The position numbers and the translations under genes were made by a program. A model generated the notes under the pieces. That model did not search any database, was not told where the DNA came from, and was given only the letters and a program-made list of their open reading frames with translations. Shown one piece after another: positions 1-8,416 of a stretch of DNA of 35,604 nt. Source of the stretch: Flavobacteriaceae bacterium (GTDB taxonomy: Bacteria; Bacteroidota; Bacteroidia; Flavobacteriales; Flavobacteriaceae). Location of the stretch: NCBI GenBank assembly GCA_947457255.1, contig CANGUZ010000023.1, positions 1-35,604 of the forward strand. Direction: 5' to 3'. Positions within the stretch are counted from its first letter, which is position 1. Each line of letters starts with the position of its first letter.

Positions 1-66
1 TTTATAGATTTTTACATAGGTTGAAAATTAGTATTAATTTTACGAGTTAAAATTTAAATTAAACTA

Positions 67-2346
67 ATGAAAAAATATATACTGTCATTGATATGCTTGT
101 TTTCAATTATTTTGAGTAATGCTCAAAGTAAGAATGTTTGGCAAAAAGTTAGTTCTGATAACATCAATCGTTTAGTGACTTCAAAAAAACTGAAACAATC
201 TGATGAAAGTCAAAAATTTTATAAATTAGATACTCTAGAGTTTAGAAAGTCACTACTTAATGTTAGTGATAAATTTTCAGGTAAAATAGGAATTATTATA
301 AATTTCCCTAACATTGAGGGCGACATAGAAAAATTTGAAGTTTGGGAAAACTCAAATTTTGCACCACTTTTGCAAGCAAAATATCCCAATATTCGTTCCT
401 ATGTTGGTAAAAGCCTTTCTCGTAACAGCACCACAATTAATTTCAGCGTATCACCCCGAGGAATACAAACTATGGTTTTGAGGCCAAATAATGGCTCGGA
501 GTTTATAGAGCCTGCCTTAAATGACAAATCGATTTATGTGCTTTTTGATTCTAAATCTAAAGGAATAAAGGATTCACCATTTAATTGTAAAACAATAGAT
601 AAAACTGTAAATCAAGATGTGATTAATAAATTGGAATATGCTAGTAGGTCTACAGACCAGAGTTATAAAACACTTCGTTTAGCCATTTCGTGTACTGGAG
701 AATACGGTGCTTATTTTGGTGGAGTTTCACAAGCTTTAGCGGCAATGAATGCAACCATGACTAGAGTAAATGGGGTTTTTGAAAAAGATTTAGCACTACA
801 TTTAAATATTATTGATAATAATGAACAAATAATATACACAAGAGGGAGTACCGATCCTTATTCCCCCGCAAGCATAGGTATTGATAATGGTGTTTGGAAT
901 CAAGAATTACAAACCAACTTAACAAATGTAATAGGAAATGAAGCTTATGATATAGGACATCTGTTTGGAGCCTCTGGAGGAGGGGGGAATGCGGGTTGTA
1001 TTGGTTGTGTTTGTGATGATGATGACGGTTTTAATTCTGAAACTAAAGGGAGCGCATTTACAGCTCCATCAGATAACATCCCAGAGGGAGATAATTTTGA
1101 TATTGATTATGTTGCTCATGAATTAGGACATCAGTTGGGAGCAAATCATACCTTTTCTTATAGTCCAGAAATTTCAGGAGTTCAAGTTGAGCCAGGTAGC
1201 GGAACTACAATTATGGGATATGCTGGAGTTGCAAGCCCATCAAATCTTAATATACAGTTTAATTCAGACCCTTATTTTACCTACAGAAGTATATTACAAA
1301 TAGAAAGAAATTTAAATAATAAGGCATGTGTCGTAGGTATTCCTATTTCTAACTCTCCTCCTATAGTAAATGCTGGTTCTGATTTTATTGTACCTTCTGG
1401 AACAGCTTATATCCTTAAAGGAACAGCTACAGATGTAGACGGTGACTCATTAACATATTGTTGGGAACAAAATAACAGTGCAACAGGATCACAAACAGGT
1501 TCTAATTCAGTAGCATCTGCTACTAAAACATCTGGTCCAAACTATAGGTCTTTTGAGCCTACAGATTCTCCAAATAGATTTTTACCATCTTTTTCTAGAG
1601 TTTTATCAGGGTCATTAAGTAGTACTTGGGAATCAGTATCTACCGTTGCAAGAACTTTAAAGTTTACATTAACGGTTAGAGATAACAATCCAAATGGTGC
1701 TCAAACAGACTCAGATGAAGTATCTGTAACTTCAAGAGCCCCTTTTAATGCTTCAACATCCCCTAGCGGTGCAGGCCCTTTTAGAGTTACTTCACAAAAC
1801 TCGTCAGGAATTATTTGGAATCTTGGAGCATCGCAAACAATAACTTGGGATGTTAATAATACTACTTCTTTGCCAGGTTCTGCAAATGTAAACATTAAGT
1901 TATCTATTGATGGAGGAGCAACTTTTCCTTATGTTTTAGCTTCTAACACGCCAAATGATGGAAATCAAGTAATTACGGTTCCCTCAACACCTTCGGCAAC
2001 TAATTGTAGAGTATTAATTGAACCCACAGCTAATTTTTACTATGCATTAAATTCTAGAGGTTTTTCTATTGCAGGTTTAGGAAATGAAGATTTTGCTTTA
2101 ACCAATTTTAGTTTATTTCCAAATCCAAACAACGGAAGTTTTTCCATTCAGTTTGAATCGCAAAAAACCAATGAAATTGCTATAGCTATTCATGATTTAA
2201 GAGGAAGGTCAATTTTAGAAAAGCGTTACAATAATTCAGGTTTATTCTCGCAAAACATTTCACTTTCTGCTATTCAAAAAGGAATTTATCTAGTAACTAT
2301 TAAAGACGGAGACAGTAAAGTGGTTAAGAAGATAATTGTTGAATAA
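67..2346 (+). CDS. Secreted reprolysin-like (M12B) zinc metalloprotease with T9SS type A sorting domain
   Basis: A 759-residue exported protease. A signal peptide occupies about residues 1-19 (MKKYILSL...SNAQ). The metzincin zinc site HELGHQLGANH is at about 351-361 (H351, E352, H355, H361), and a Met-turn, TIMGYAG, has M383. A Cys/Asp-rich stretch (GCIGCVCDDDD) precedes the zinc site at about residues 314-324. Residues about 430-670 look like Ig/FN-type beta modules (PPIVNAGSDF, DVDGDSLTYCW). The last 80 or so residues, starting NFSLFPNPNNGSFSI and ending in a KKIIVE strand, fit a type A C-terminal signal that is removed on export by the type IX system. Such proteins are either released or attached to the cell surface. 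The stop lies 2 nt from the stop of convergent pth. The natural substrate cannot be told from sequence. Confidence 0.9.
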   Translation: MKKYILSLICLFSIILSNAQSKNVWQKVSSDNINRLVTSKKLKQSDESQKFYKLDTLEFRKSLLNVSDKFSGKIGIIINFPNIEGDIEKFEVWENSNFAPLLQAKYPNIRSYVGKSLSRNSTTINFSVSPRGIQTMVLRPNNGSEFIEPALNDKSIYVLFDSKSKGIKDSPFNCKTIDKTVNQDVINKLEYASRSTDQSYKTLRLAISCTGEYGAYFGGVSQALAAMNATMTRVNGVFEKDLALHLNIIDNNEQIIYTRGSTDPYSPASIGIDNGVWNQELQTNLTNVIGNEAYDIGHLFGASGGGGNAGCIGCVCDDDDGFNSETKGSAFTAPSDNIPEGDNFDIDYVAHELGHQLGANHTFSYSPEISGVQVEPGSGTTIMGYAGVASPSNLNIQFNSDPYFTYRSILQIERNLNNKACVVGIPISNSPPIVNAGSDFIVPSGTAYILKGTATDVDGDSLTYCWEQNNSATGSQTGSNSVASATKTSGPNYRSFEPTDSPNRFLPSFSRVLSGSLSSTWESVSTVARTLKFTLTVRDNNPNGAQTDSDEVSVTSRAPFNASTSPSGAGPFRVTSQNSSGIIWNLGASQTITWDVNNTTSLPGSANVNIKLSIDGGATFPYVLASNTPNDGNQVITVPSTPSATNCRVLIEPTANFYYALNSRGFSIAGLGNEDFALTNFSLFPNPNNGSFSIQFESQKTNEIAIAIHDLRGRSILEKRYNNSGLFSQNISLSAIQKGIYLVTIKDGDSKVVKKIIVE

Positions 2347-2348
2347 TT

Positions 2349-2918
2349 TTACTTGCCATTAAAAGCAGACATAGTATTTTCTAAACCTGCGGTTCCAAAT
2401 GATTTAATAATTTCAGAAGCTAGTTCTAATCTTTCGGGTAGTTTTGTTTTTTCGGCATCGTCCCATTCTCCGAGAACATAGTCTATCTGTTTTCCTTTTT
2501 TAAATTCATCGCTAATTCCAAAACGGAAACGGCTATAATTTTGTGTGTTTAGGATGAGATTAATATTTTTTAATCCATTATGCCCACCATCGCTTCCTTT
2601 AGATTTTATGCGAATGGTTCCGAAAGGAATGTTTAAATCATCTGTAATTACCAATACATTTTCTAGAGGAATATTTTCCTTGTCCATCCAGTATTGAACA
2701 GCTTTTCCGCTCAAATTCATGTAAGTATTTGGTTTTAAAAGTAAAAAAGTTCGTCCTTTAAATTTAAATTCTGCCAAAGCACCTAATTTTACGGTTTCAA
2801 AAGCAACAGATTCTTTTTTTGCAAAAAAATCTACTATTTTAAATCCAATATTGTGTCTTGTATTTGCATATTCAGCTCCGATATTTCCTAAGCCTACAAT
2901 TAGAAATTTATTACTCAC
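2349..2918 (-). CDS. pth: Peptidyl-tRNA hydrolase
   Basis: This 189-residue cytosolic enzyme cleaves peptidyl-tRNA that drops off stalled ribosomes, recycling the tRNA. The family signatures are clear: [21 protein letters not shown] near the N-terminus with catalytic H22, the [13 protein letters not shown] segment, the DDLNIPFG loop holding the conserved Asp, and [11 protein letters not shown]. Length is normal for bacterial Pth. The start codon is GTG; I see no in-frame ATG just upstream, so GTG is the likely true start. It lies downstream of rplY on the same strand, a common pth neighbour, but a hairpin after rplY (3066-3095) probably separates the two transcripts. Confidence 0.96.
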   Translation of the reverse strand: MSNKFLIVGLGNIGAEYANTRHNIGFKIVDFFAKKESVAFETVKLGALAEFKFKGRTFLLLKPNTYMNLSGKAVQYWMDKENIPLENVLVITDDLNIPFGTIRIKSKGSDGGHNGLKNINLILNTQNYSRFRFGISDEFKKGKQIDYVLGEWDDAEKTKLPERLELASEIIKSFGTAGLENTMSAFNGK

Positions 2919-3063
2919 GCTTTTTATATTTGTTTTTTTTGTGTTCGTGAACCTCCGGTTTCATACAATTTGTATTGTCTTGTGTTTTTAGGTTTGAAAA
3001 TAATTTGGAAATCCAATTTTTCATGTTGCAAAAATAAAACAAAAATTAGTACCGATTGTAAAT

Positions 3064-3095
3064 AAAAAAGCACCAGTTTTACAACCGATGCTTTT
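3064..3095 (-). terminator. Probable terminator after rplY
   Basis: Arms 3066-3078 and 3083-3095 form a 13-bp stem with two G-U pairs when read on the minus strand, with a 4-nt loop (3079-3082) and a T-rich tail on that strand. It lies just after the rplY stop codon and before pth. Confidence 0.7.
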
Positions 3096-3114
3096 AAAAT
3101 AATGTTGAAAAAAA

Positions 3115-3723
3115 TTATTTTTTCTTTCCTTTTGCAGGCGCTTTTGCTGCTTTTGCTGCTTCTTGAGCTGCTTTCATAGCGGCACGAGAAATCTTCACTT
3201 GACAAATTACAGTATTGTCAGGGTGCATTAATTTAAAGTTATTTGTAACAACTTTAGTTACATATAACTTGTTACCCATTTGAAGTTCAGAAATGTTAGC
3301 TTCTACGTAATCAGGAAGATTTTTTGGTAAAGCTTTCACTTTTAATCTTCGTTGATTTAAACGTAAATCACCACCTAGTAATACTCCTGGTGATGTTCCA
3401 ACAATTTTCACAGGAACCTCCATAGTAATTTCTTTGCTTTCGTTCAATTGAAAGAAGTCAATATGCAATATTCTGTCAGATACTGGATGCACCTGGATGT
3501 CTTGCAAAATGGCGTTAAAAGTTTTTTCTCCAAGATCAATCACAACAGTGTGTGCGTTTGGAGTGTAAACCAAGTTTTTGAATGCTTTTTCGTCTGCTGA
3601 AAAATGTACTGCTTGATTTCCTCCGTATAACACGCAAGGAACCGCTCCAGCATTACGTAAGGCTTTAGTCGAAACTTTACCTACGCTTTCTCTTTCTGAT
3701 CCTTTAATTGTAATCGATTTCAT
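3115..3723 (-). CDS. rplY: 50S ribosomal protein L25/general stress protein Ctc
   Basis: This 202-residue protein is the long, two-domain (TL5/Ctc) form of L25, which binds 5S rRNA. The N-terminal domain has the typical start [20 protein letters not shown] and the segment AVPCVLYGG. The second beta-domain carries [19 protein letters not shown] and [14 protein letters not shown]. The tail is Ala/Lys-rich ([14 protein letters not shown]), as is usual in Bacteroidetes. It follows prs by 65 nt on the same strand, with no clear terminator between them, so prs-rplY is probably one transcript. Confidence 0.96.
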   Translation of the reverse strand: MKSITIKGSERESVGKVSTKALRNAGAVPCVLYGGNQAVHFSADEKAFKNLVYTPNAHTVVIDLGEKTFNAILQDIQVHPVSDRILHIDFFQLNESKEITMEVPVKIVGTSPGVLLGGDLRLNQRRLKVKALPKNLPDYVEANISELQMGNKLYVTKVVTNNFKLMHPDNTVICQVKISRAAMKAAQEAAKAAKAPAKGKKK

Positions 3724-3788
3724 TGTAAAAAAATATAGTTAATAATTAATAAAATTTATTCTTCTTGCAACATTTTTGACTTTTCAAT

Positions 3789-4730
3789 CTACATCAAAAA
3801 TTTTCCACTAATGGAATTGTTGTGCTGTACCATGTACATAACTTCAGCGAAAAGAGGTGCACAACTCACTACTCTTATTTTTTTTGATTCCTTCTTTAAC
3901 GGAATAGAATCGGTAACTATTAATTCGCTTAATTTCGAATTCTCTATTTTTTCATAGGCATCACCTGATAATATTGGGTGAGTACAAATTGCTCTTACAC
4001 TCAAGGCTCCCTTTTCAATCATCAAATCTGCAGCTTTTGCAAGTGTGCCACCAGTATCAATCATATCGTCTACCAGCACTACATTTCTACCCGCCACTTC
4101 ACCTATCAACTCCATTGAGCTTACAGAATTTGCCACTTTTCGCTGTTTGTAACAGATAACCACATCTGAATTTAAAAATTTAGAATAGGCATAAGCTCTT
4201 TTAGAACCTCCCATGTCTGGAGATGCAATAGTCAAATTTTCTAAATTTAAACTTTTTACATAGGGTAAAAAGATGGTTGAAGCAAAAAGGTGATCTACTG
4301 GTTTTTCAAAAAAACCTTGAATCTGATCTGCATGCAAATCCATAGTCATTACTCTAGTTGCACCAGCTGCTTGTAATAAATTAGCAACTAATTTTGCTCC
4401 AATTGGAACTCTTGGTTTGTCTTTTCTGTCTTGTCTTGCCCAACCAAAATAAGGAATAACAGCTGTTACGTGTCTTGCTGATGCTCTTTTTGCAGCATCA
4501 ATCATCAGTAACAATTCCATTAAGTTATCGGCAGTTGGAAAAGTTGAACAAACAATAAAAACCCTTAACCCTCTTATTGATTCCTCATATGAAGGCTGAA
4601 ATTCACCATCACTATATTTAGAGAACGTAACTTTACCTAGCGGAACTCCATAGGTTTTAGCTATTTGTTCAGCCAAATATACACTTTGGGAACACGCAAA
4701 TATTTTTGCTTCTGGTTCTTGGTGTGACAT
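3789..4730 (-). CDS. prs: Ribose-phosphate pyrophosphokinase (PRPP synthetase)
   Basis: This enzyme makes PRPP from ribose 5-phosphate and ATP for nucleotide, His, Trp and NAD synthesis. At 313 residues it has the standard class I length. Diagnostic pieces are FSKYSDGEFQPSYEESIRG near residue 40, YFGWARQDRK with the catalytic-loop region, the cation-binding stretch MDLHADQIQGFF, and the PRPP loop VVLVDDMIDTGGTLAKAA at about residues 215-232. The protein acts in the cytosol. It leads the prs-rplY transcript; a -7 element on the minus strand at 4852-4859 fits as its promoter. Confidence 0.97.
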   Translation of the reverse strand: MSHQEPEAKIFACSQSVYLAEQIAKTYGVPLGKVTFSKYSDGEFQPSYEESIRGLRVFIVCSTFPTADNLMELLLMIDAAKRASARHVTAVIPYFGWARQDRKDKPRVPIGAKLVANLLQAAGATRVMTMDLHADQIQGFFEKPVDHLFASTIFLPYVKSLNLENLTIASPDMGGSKRAYAYSKFLNSDVVICYKQRKVANSVSSMELIGEVAGRNVVLVDDMIDTGGTLAKAADLMIEKGALSVRAICTHPILSGDAYEKIENSKLSELIVTDSIPLKKESKKIRVVSCAPLFAEVMYMVQHNNSISGKFLM

Positions 4731-4851
4731 TGTACTGTGTTGTTTTTATTCCGTTACGCTTTATACAATTTGGCTTTATTATTATTAAAAGCTTGCCTTA
4801 TATTAAATGTCTCGGTTGTAGTTAGTTAGTGTGTATTGTTTTAACGAGGTG

Positions 4852-4859
4852 CAAATTTA
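4852..4859 (-). promoter_or_regulatory. prs: Putative -7 element of the prs promoter
   Basis: The minus strand reads TAAATTTG, an exact fit to the Bacteroidetes -7 consensus TAnnTTTG. It lies about 120 nt upstream of the prs start codon. No good -33 TTG is visible at the usual distance, so this rests on one element. Confidence 0.45.
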
Positions 4860-4924
4860 GGAATAAAATCGAACTAGGAAAGGAAAATTAAGAGTATTTT
4901 TTTAGTAAGTGTAATTATATTTTT

Positions 4925-4932
4925 TACATTTG
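4925..4932 (+). promoter_or_regulatory. Putative -7 element of the tRNA-Leu promoter
   Basis: TACATTTG matches TAnnTTTG exactly and lies about 88 nt before the mature 5' end of tRNA-Leu. The -33 region is weak (TTTAG near 4901). It points away from the prs promoter, so the interval holds two divergent promoters. Confidence 0.5.
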
Positions 4933-5020
4933 CACCGTGTTAAAGGAATCGATGGTTGATTTTATAACAATCTCCTCTTTTATTGCGTTGAAATAATGAA
5001 AGTTATTTCATGTCTGCTAA

Positions 5021-5100
5021 GCCCGAATGGCGGAATTGGTAGACGCGCTGGTCTCAAACACCTGTGGGAAACCGTGCCGGTTCGACTCCGGCTTCGGGTA
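5021..5100 (+). tRNA. tRNA-Leu (anticodon CAA)
   Basis: The 80-nt sequence folds as a class II tRNA. Acceptor strands GCCCGAA and TTCGGGT pair with the G1-U72 wobble that is usual in tRNA-Leu, and A73 is the discriminator. The anticodon loop CTCAAAC gives anticodon CAA, reading UUG. The anticodon stem CTGGT/ACCTG contains one U-U mismatch. A short variable arm (TGTGGGAAACCGT) and the T arm GCCGG-TTCGACT-CCGGC follow. The 3' CCA is not encoded and must be added after transcription. Confidence 0.95.
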
Positions 5101-5101
5101 C

Positions 5102-5132
5102 AAAAACCTCTGAGAAATCAGAGGTTTTTTTT
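5102..5132 (+). terminator. Intrinsic terminator of tRNA-Leu
   Basis: A perfect 12-bp stem, arms 5102-5113 and 5118-5129, closes a GAAA tetraloop and runs into a T tract. It begins 2 nt after the tRNA and abuts the 3' end of the convergent regulator gene, so it may serve both. Confidence 0.85.
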
Positions 5133-6129
5133 ATAGTGATTTTCGAATAATTAACTCACTTTTATTTTCAATTTGTTCCTTTTTTCCGGTTAGAATCATC
5201 TGCGCCAAATTCTTTCCCATCGCAACAAAATCAGTTGAAATAGTCGTTATTCCTTCTTCTACAACTTTTTTTAATGATGTTTCATTATAAGATATTATAC
5301 CAAAATCTTTTCCTAGTTTTAAATTCTGATGTTTTGATTTTTCGATGACTTTTACTAAATCCCTGTCGTCAGGGATAATGTAGACTTCTCCTTTTTGAAT
5401 TTCTTTTTTTATAAATTCTGAAATAATTTCATATTGAATAGAATTATCATTGCAAAATTTCTCGAAACCCACTTTCATTCCCAAAGGTTCACGAAATCCA
5501 GGAAAAATTAAAATCAATTTTTTATACTTATCAATTAGATGTTTTCCTTTTAACAAGCCTTGATAAATATCTTTAATAAAATTTTGATGAATAGAGGGGT
5601 AGTCATTTAAATCAGAATTAGTTTGATCTAAGATGTATACATCCTGTTTAGGAAGGGTTTTTATTAATGATGAAGCACCTACTAAATTTGTTGGCATAAT
5701 AATGTATTTGGAATAATTTCCATTGCTTTCATTAATGAGTTTTTTGAACATTTCAATATTAAAATGATGAAAGAAAATATCAACTTGAGCGGCATTATTC
5801 ATCGTTTCTAAAAAAGAGTTATAAATATCTTCTTTAAAAATATTGAGCTCATCAAAAAGCATGAATATCCTTTGTTCAAAACTAAATTCTACACTTTTAA
5901 CATAATACCCTTTTCCTAGCATAGCATAAATGATTCCACGTTTTTTGAGTTCATCATAAGCTAATAACACGGTGTCTCTAGACAATGAAAATTCTATACT
6001 AACTTTATTAACAGATGGAAGTTTGTCGTTTTTTTTTAGTCTATTTTCAGCTATTGCTATTTCTATTGAAAGTACGATTTGCTTGTATTTTGGAATTCTA
6101 GAAGCAGTATCAATGGTAATGATTTTCAT
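5131..6129 (-). CDS. GntR-family regulator with a LacI-type sugar-binding domain
   Basis: A 332-residue repressor or activator. An N-terminal winged helix of GntR type covers about residues 10-75 (IPKYKQIVLSIEIAI, KLPSVNKVSIEFSLSRDTVLLAYDELKKRGIIYAMLGKGYYV). The rest resembles a periplasmic-binding-protein fold, as found in sugar-responsive regulators, and ends with GKDFGIISYNETSLKKVVEEGITTISTDFVAMGKNLAQMIL. I chose the ATG at 6127-6129; an upstream TTG at 6153 would add 8 residues and run into the candidate operator. It is divergent from the galM operon and is the obvious controller of it, probably through galactose or a galactan fragment. The ligand is inferred from context only. Confidence 0.88.
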   Translation of the reverse strand: MKIITIDTASRIPKYKQIVLSIEIAIAENRLKKNDKLPSVNKVSIEFSLSRDTVLLAYDELKKRGIIYAMLGKGYYVKSVEFSFEQRIFMLFDELNIFKEDIYNSFLETMNNAAQVDIFFHHFNIEMFKKLINESNGNYSKYIIMPTNLVGASSLIKTLPKQDVYILDQTNSDLNDYPSIHQNFIKDIYQGLLKGKHLIDKYKKLILIFPGFREPLGMKVGFEKFCNDNSIQYEIISEFIKKEIQKGEVYIIPDDRDLVKVIEKSKHQNLKLGKDFGIISYNETSLKKVVEEGITTISTDFVAMGKNLAQMILTGKKEQIENKSELIIRKSL

Positions 6130-6140
6130 AGAAAATAAAT

Positions 6141-6170
6141 TAACTGGTGGCAAGTTATGTAAAAACTGGT
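6141..6170. promoter_or_regulatory. Candidate GntR operator in the divergent galactan promoter
   Basis: A 17-bp interrupted palindrome, TAACT-N7-AGTTA, occupies 6141-6157. The heptamer AACTGGT occurs twice in the same orientation at 6142-6148 and 6164-6170, 22 bp apart, which is about two helical turns. It lies between the regulator gene and the -7 element of galM. That placement suits autoregulation plus control of the galactan operon. Confidence 0.5.
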
Positions 6171-6201
6171 AGGTGCCGATATGGTTAGGTTGCTTTTTTT
6201 T

Positions 6202-6209
6202 TACATTTG
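6202..6209 (+). promoter_or_regulatory. galM: Putative -7 element of the galM operon promoter
   Basis: TACATTTG fits TAnnTTTG exactly and lies 22 nt before the galM start codon, giving a very short leader. The -33 position has no clear TTG and lies just downstream of the candidate operator, which suits a regulated promoter. Confidence 0.55.
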
Positions 6210-6231
6210 ATGCTAAATTAACAAAATTGCG

Positions 6232-7275
6232 ATGCTAAAAGTTTCTAATTCTCAATCCAATAACATCAATAAATTTAAATCCTTTGGTTTTCTTCCAAAT
6301 GGAACTGAAGTTATATGCTATATATTATCGAATGAAAATGGGTTTCAATGCGAAGTAATTAATTTTGGAGCCACAATTACTTCACTGATTGTTCCACTCA
6401 GTAATAATGAAAAAGTTGACGTGGTTTTAGGCTTTGAAAAAATTCAAGATTATAATGATTCTTTTCATTTGCCAAGCGCACCGTATCTGGGGGCAATAGT
6501 AGGTAGGTATGCTGGGAGAATAAATAATGCAAAATTTGAGCTAAATACTGAAATAATTCAACTTAATAAAAATCATGGAGAACACTCTCTTCACGGCGGT
6601 AGTTCAGGTTTTAGTATGGTTTTTTGGGAAATAATTTCAGTTTCTGATATTTCAATTACATTACAATATATAAGTAATGACAATGAAGAAAATTTCCCAG
6701 GGCAATTAACGACACAAATTACTTATACTTTAACAGAAGAAAACGAATTGAAAGTAGATATGATTGCAAAATCTACTGAAGACACCGTCGTCAATTTAAC
6801 ACAACACAGTTATTTTAATCTAGATGGTCATTCAAATGATATTCTAAATCAAAAACTATTTGTAAATTCATCAAAAGTTTTAGAGACTACTACTGAAGAT
6901 ATACCAACAGGTAATTTTTGTGAAACAATTGAAAGTAAATTTGACTTTAGCTTCCCAAAAGAGCTTCAAACTAAAATAGATAATACGTTTGTTTTGAATA
7001 AAAGAGATGATTTAGCAGCAATACTTTTTAGTACAAAAAACAAAATTAAAATGTCTGTTTATACCAATCAGCCATCAGTACATATTTATATTGGCGGCAA
7101 TTGCTTTAATACAATAAAGGGTAAAGAAAACGCTAATTATCACTCATTAAGTGGCATTTGTTTTGAAACTCAAAATTTTCCTGATGCACCCAATCATATA
7201 GATTTCCCGAGTGCATTTTTAAAAAAAGGAGAAAACTATATTCATAAGTCTATTTATCATTTTCAGTTATTATAA
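6232..7275 (+). CDS. galM: Aldose 1-epimerase (galactose mutarotase)
   Basis: This enzyme interconverts the alpha and beta anomers of galactose and related aldoses, feeding beta-galactose released by hydrolases into the Leloir pathway. The 347 residues carry the family landmarks: the sugar-binding NHGEHSLHGG near residue 118, TQHSYFNLDGH with the catalytic His near 191, and GICFETQNFPDAPNH with the catalytic Glu near 313. No signal peptide is seen, so the enzyme is cytosolic, unlike some lipoprotein GalM homologues in Bacteroidetes. It is the first gene of a four-gene operon, 11 nt before the first GH53 gene. Confidence 0.93.
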   Translation: MLKVSNSQSNNINKFKSFGFLPNGTEVICYILSNENGFQCEVINFGATITSLIVPLSNNEKVDVVLGFEKIQDYNDSFHLPSAPYLGAIVGRYAGRINNAKFELNTEIIQLNKNHGEHSLHGGSSGFSMVFWEIISVSDISITLQYISNDNEENFPGQLTTQITYTLTEENELKVDMIAKSTEDTVVNLTQHSYFNLDGHSNDILNQKLFVNSSKVLETTTEDIPTGNFCETIESKFDFSFPKELQTKIDNTFVLNKRDDLAAILFSTKNKIKMSVYTNQPSVHIYIGGNCFNTIKGKENANYHSLSGICFETQNFPDAPNHIDFPSAFLKKGENYIHKSIYHFQLL

Positions 7276-7286
7276 ATATTATAAAT

Positions 7287-8414
7287 ATGAAGAAAGAAAC
7301 ATTATTTTTTATAACATTTTCTATGTTATTCATTTTTTTATCATGTTCAAGTGAAGATAAAAATACCGATCCAATTGTTACTGAACCACCAGTTATTGTA
7401 GACCCACCAGTTCCTGATGATTTCATAAGAGCAGCAGACGTTTCTTTTCTTCCAGAAATTGAAAGTGCCAATGTGGTATTATACAATAGTCAAAACCAGC
7501 CCGAAAAAATGTTAACTACTCTTAAAAAAGCGGGTTGTAATGCTATTAGAATTAGGCTTTGGAAAGACCCTATTAATGGGAATTCAGGAATGACGGAAGT
7601 AAAATCTCTAGTTTCAAAAGTAAAAGCTGAGGGAATGAAAGTTTGGATAACTGTTCATTATTCTGATACATGGGCTGATCCAGGATCACAAACGAAACCT
7701 CTTGCTTGGAAAAACCTTACTTTTCTTGAACTAAAATCAGCATTAGTCACATATACCTCATTGGTTTTATCAGAATTAAAACCAGATATTATTCAAATTG
7801 GAAACGAAACAAATGATGGGTTTTTGTGGCCTTCAGGTAAAATAACTACAAACGAAGCGCAATTTCTAGAATTAATGTCCGCCGCAAGTTTAAAAATTAG
7901 AAATCAATCTCCAAGTACTAAAATAATGTTGCATTACGGAGGTATAAATTTTGGGACAAACACAGCAGCATCATGGTTTTTTAATAAAGCTAAAACTATT
8001 GATTATGACTATATTGGTTTGTCTTACTATCCTCAGTATCATGGAAAATTGTTAACAGATGTAAAAGCTACAATTGATAATCTAGGTGCTTTGTATAATA
8101 AAAAAGTTATTGTAGCTGAAACCTCATATCCATTTACTTTAGGATACAACGATTGGACCGACAATGTAATTGGACTTCAGTCTCAACTAATACCTGAATA
8201 TTCAGCTACCGCAAACGGACAAACCAATTATTTACTTGCTTTGAAAAGTGTAGTTAAACAAACTAATTACGGTATAGGATTTGCTTACTGGGGAACTGAA
8301 TGGATTGCATTTAAAGGGAATCAGGCTAAAAACGGATCTACATACGAAAATCAGGCTCTATGGGATTTTAGCAATAAAGTACTTCCAGCAATCAAGGTTT
8401 TTAATAAAGATTAA
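7287..8414 (+). CDS. GH53 endo-beta-1,4-galactanase, lipoprotein
   Basis: A 375-residue family 53 glycoside hydrolase, which cuts beta-1,4-galactan chains such as type I arabinogalactan and pectin side chains. A lipoprotein signal peptide ends in the lipobox LSC with the acylated Cys near residue 20, followed by SSEDKNTDP and a Pro-rich linker (EPPVIVDPPVPDD). The acidic residues after the Cys suit surface display in flavobacteria. The barrel begins RAADVSFLPEIE. The acid/base Glu is E174 (IQIGNETND) and the nucleophile is E278 (VAETSYPFT). It stands 2 nt before a second GH53 gene, from which it differs clearly in sequence, so the pair is a divergent duplication rather than a recent one. Confidence 0.92.
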   Translation: MKKETLFFITFSMLFIFLSCSSEDKNTDPIVTEPPVIVDPPVPDDFIRAADVSFLPEIESANVVLYNSQNQPEKMLTTLKKAGCNAIRIRLWKDPINGNSGMTEVKSLVSKVKAEGMKVWITVHYSDTWADPGSQTKPLAWKNLTFLELKSALVTYTSLVLSELKPDIIQIGNETNDGFLWPSGKITTNEAQFLELMSAASLKIRNQSPSTKIMLHYGGINFGTNTAASWFFNKAKTIDYDYIGLSYYPQYHGKLLTDVKATIDNLGALYNKKVIVAETSYPFTLGYNDWTDNVIGLQSQLIPEYSATANGQTNYLLALKSVVKQTNYGIGFAYWGTEWIAFKGNQAKNGSTYENQALWDFSNKVLPAIKVFNKD

Positions 8415-8416
8415 CG

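Noticed and set aside
2924..3205. 93-codon minus-strand frame overlapping the end of rplY
   Set aside because: It is out of frame with rplY, crosses the rplY terminator hairpin and has a low-complexity Ser/Lys start; nothing supports translation.
5021..5100. tRNA-Leu as an integration site for the galactan genes
   Set aside because: No second copy of the tRNA 3' end, no integrase and no mobility gene occur in the window, and the genes match the neighbourhood in base composition as far as I can judge.
7250..7486. Small minus-strand frame over the start of the first GH53 gene
   Set aside because: It is antisense to the lipoprotein signal and linker of the GH53 gene and shows no independent support.
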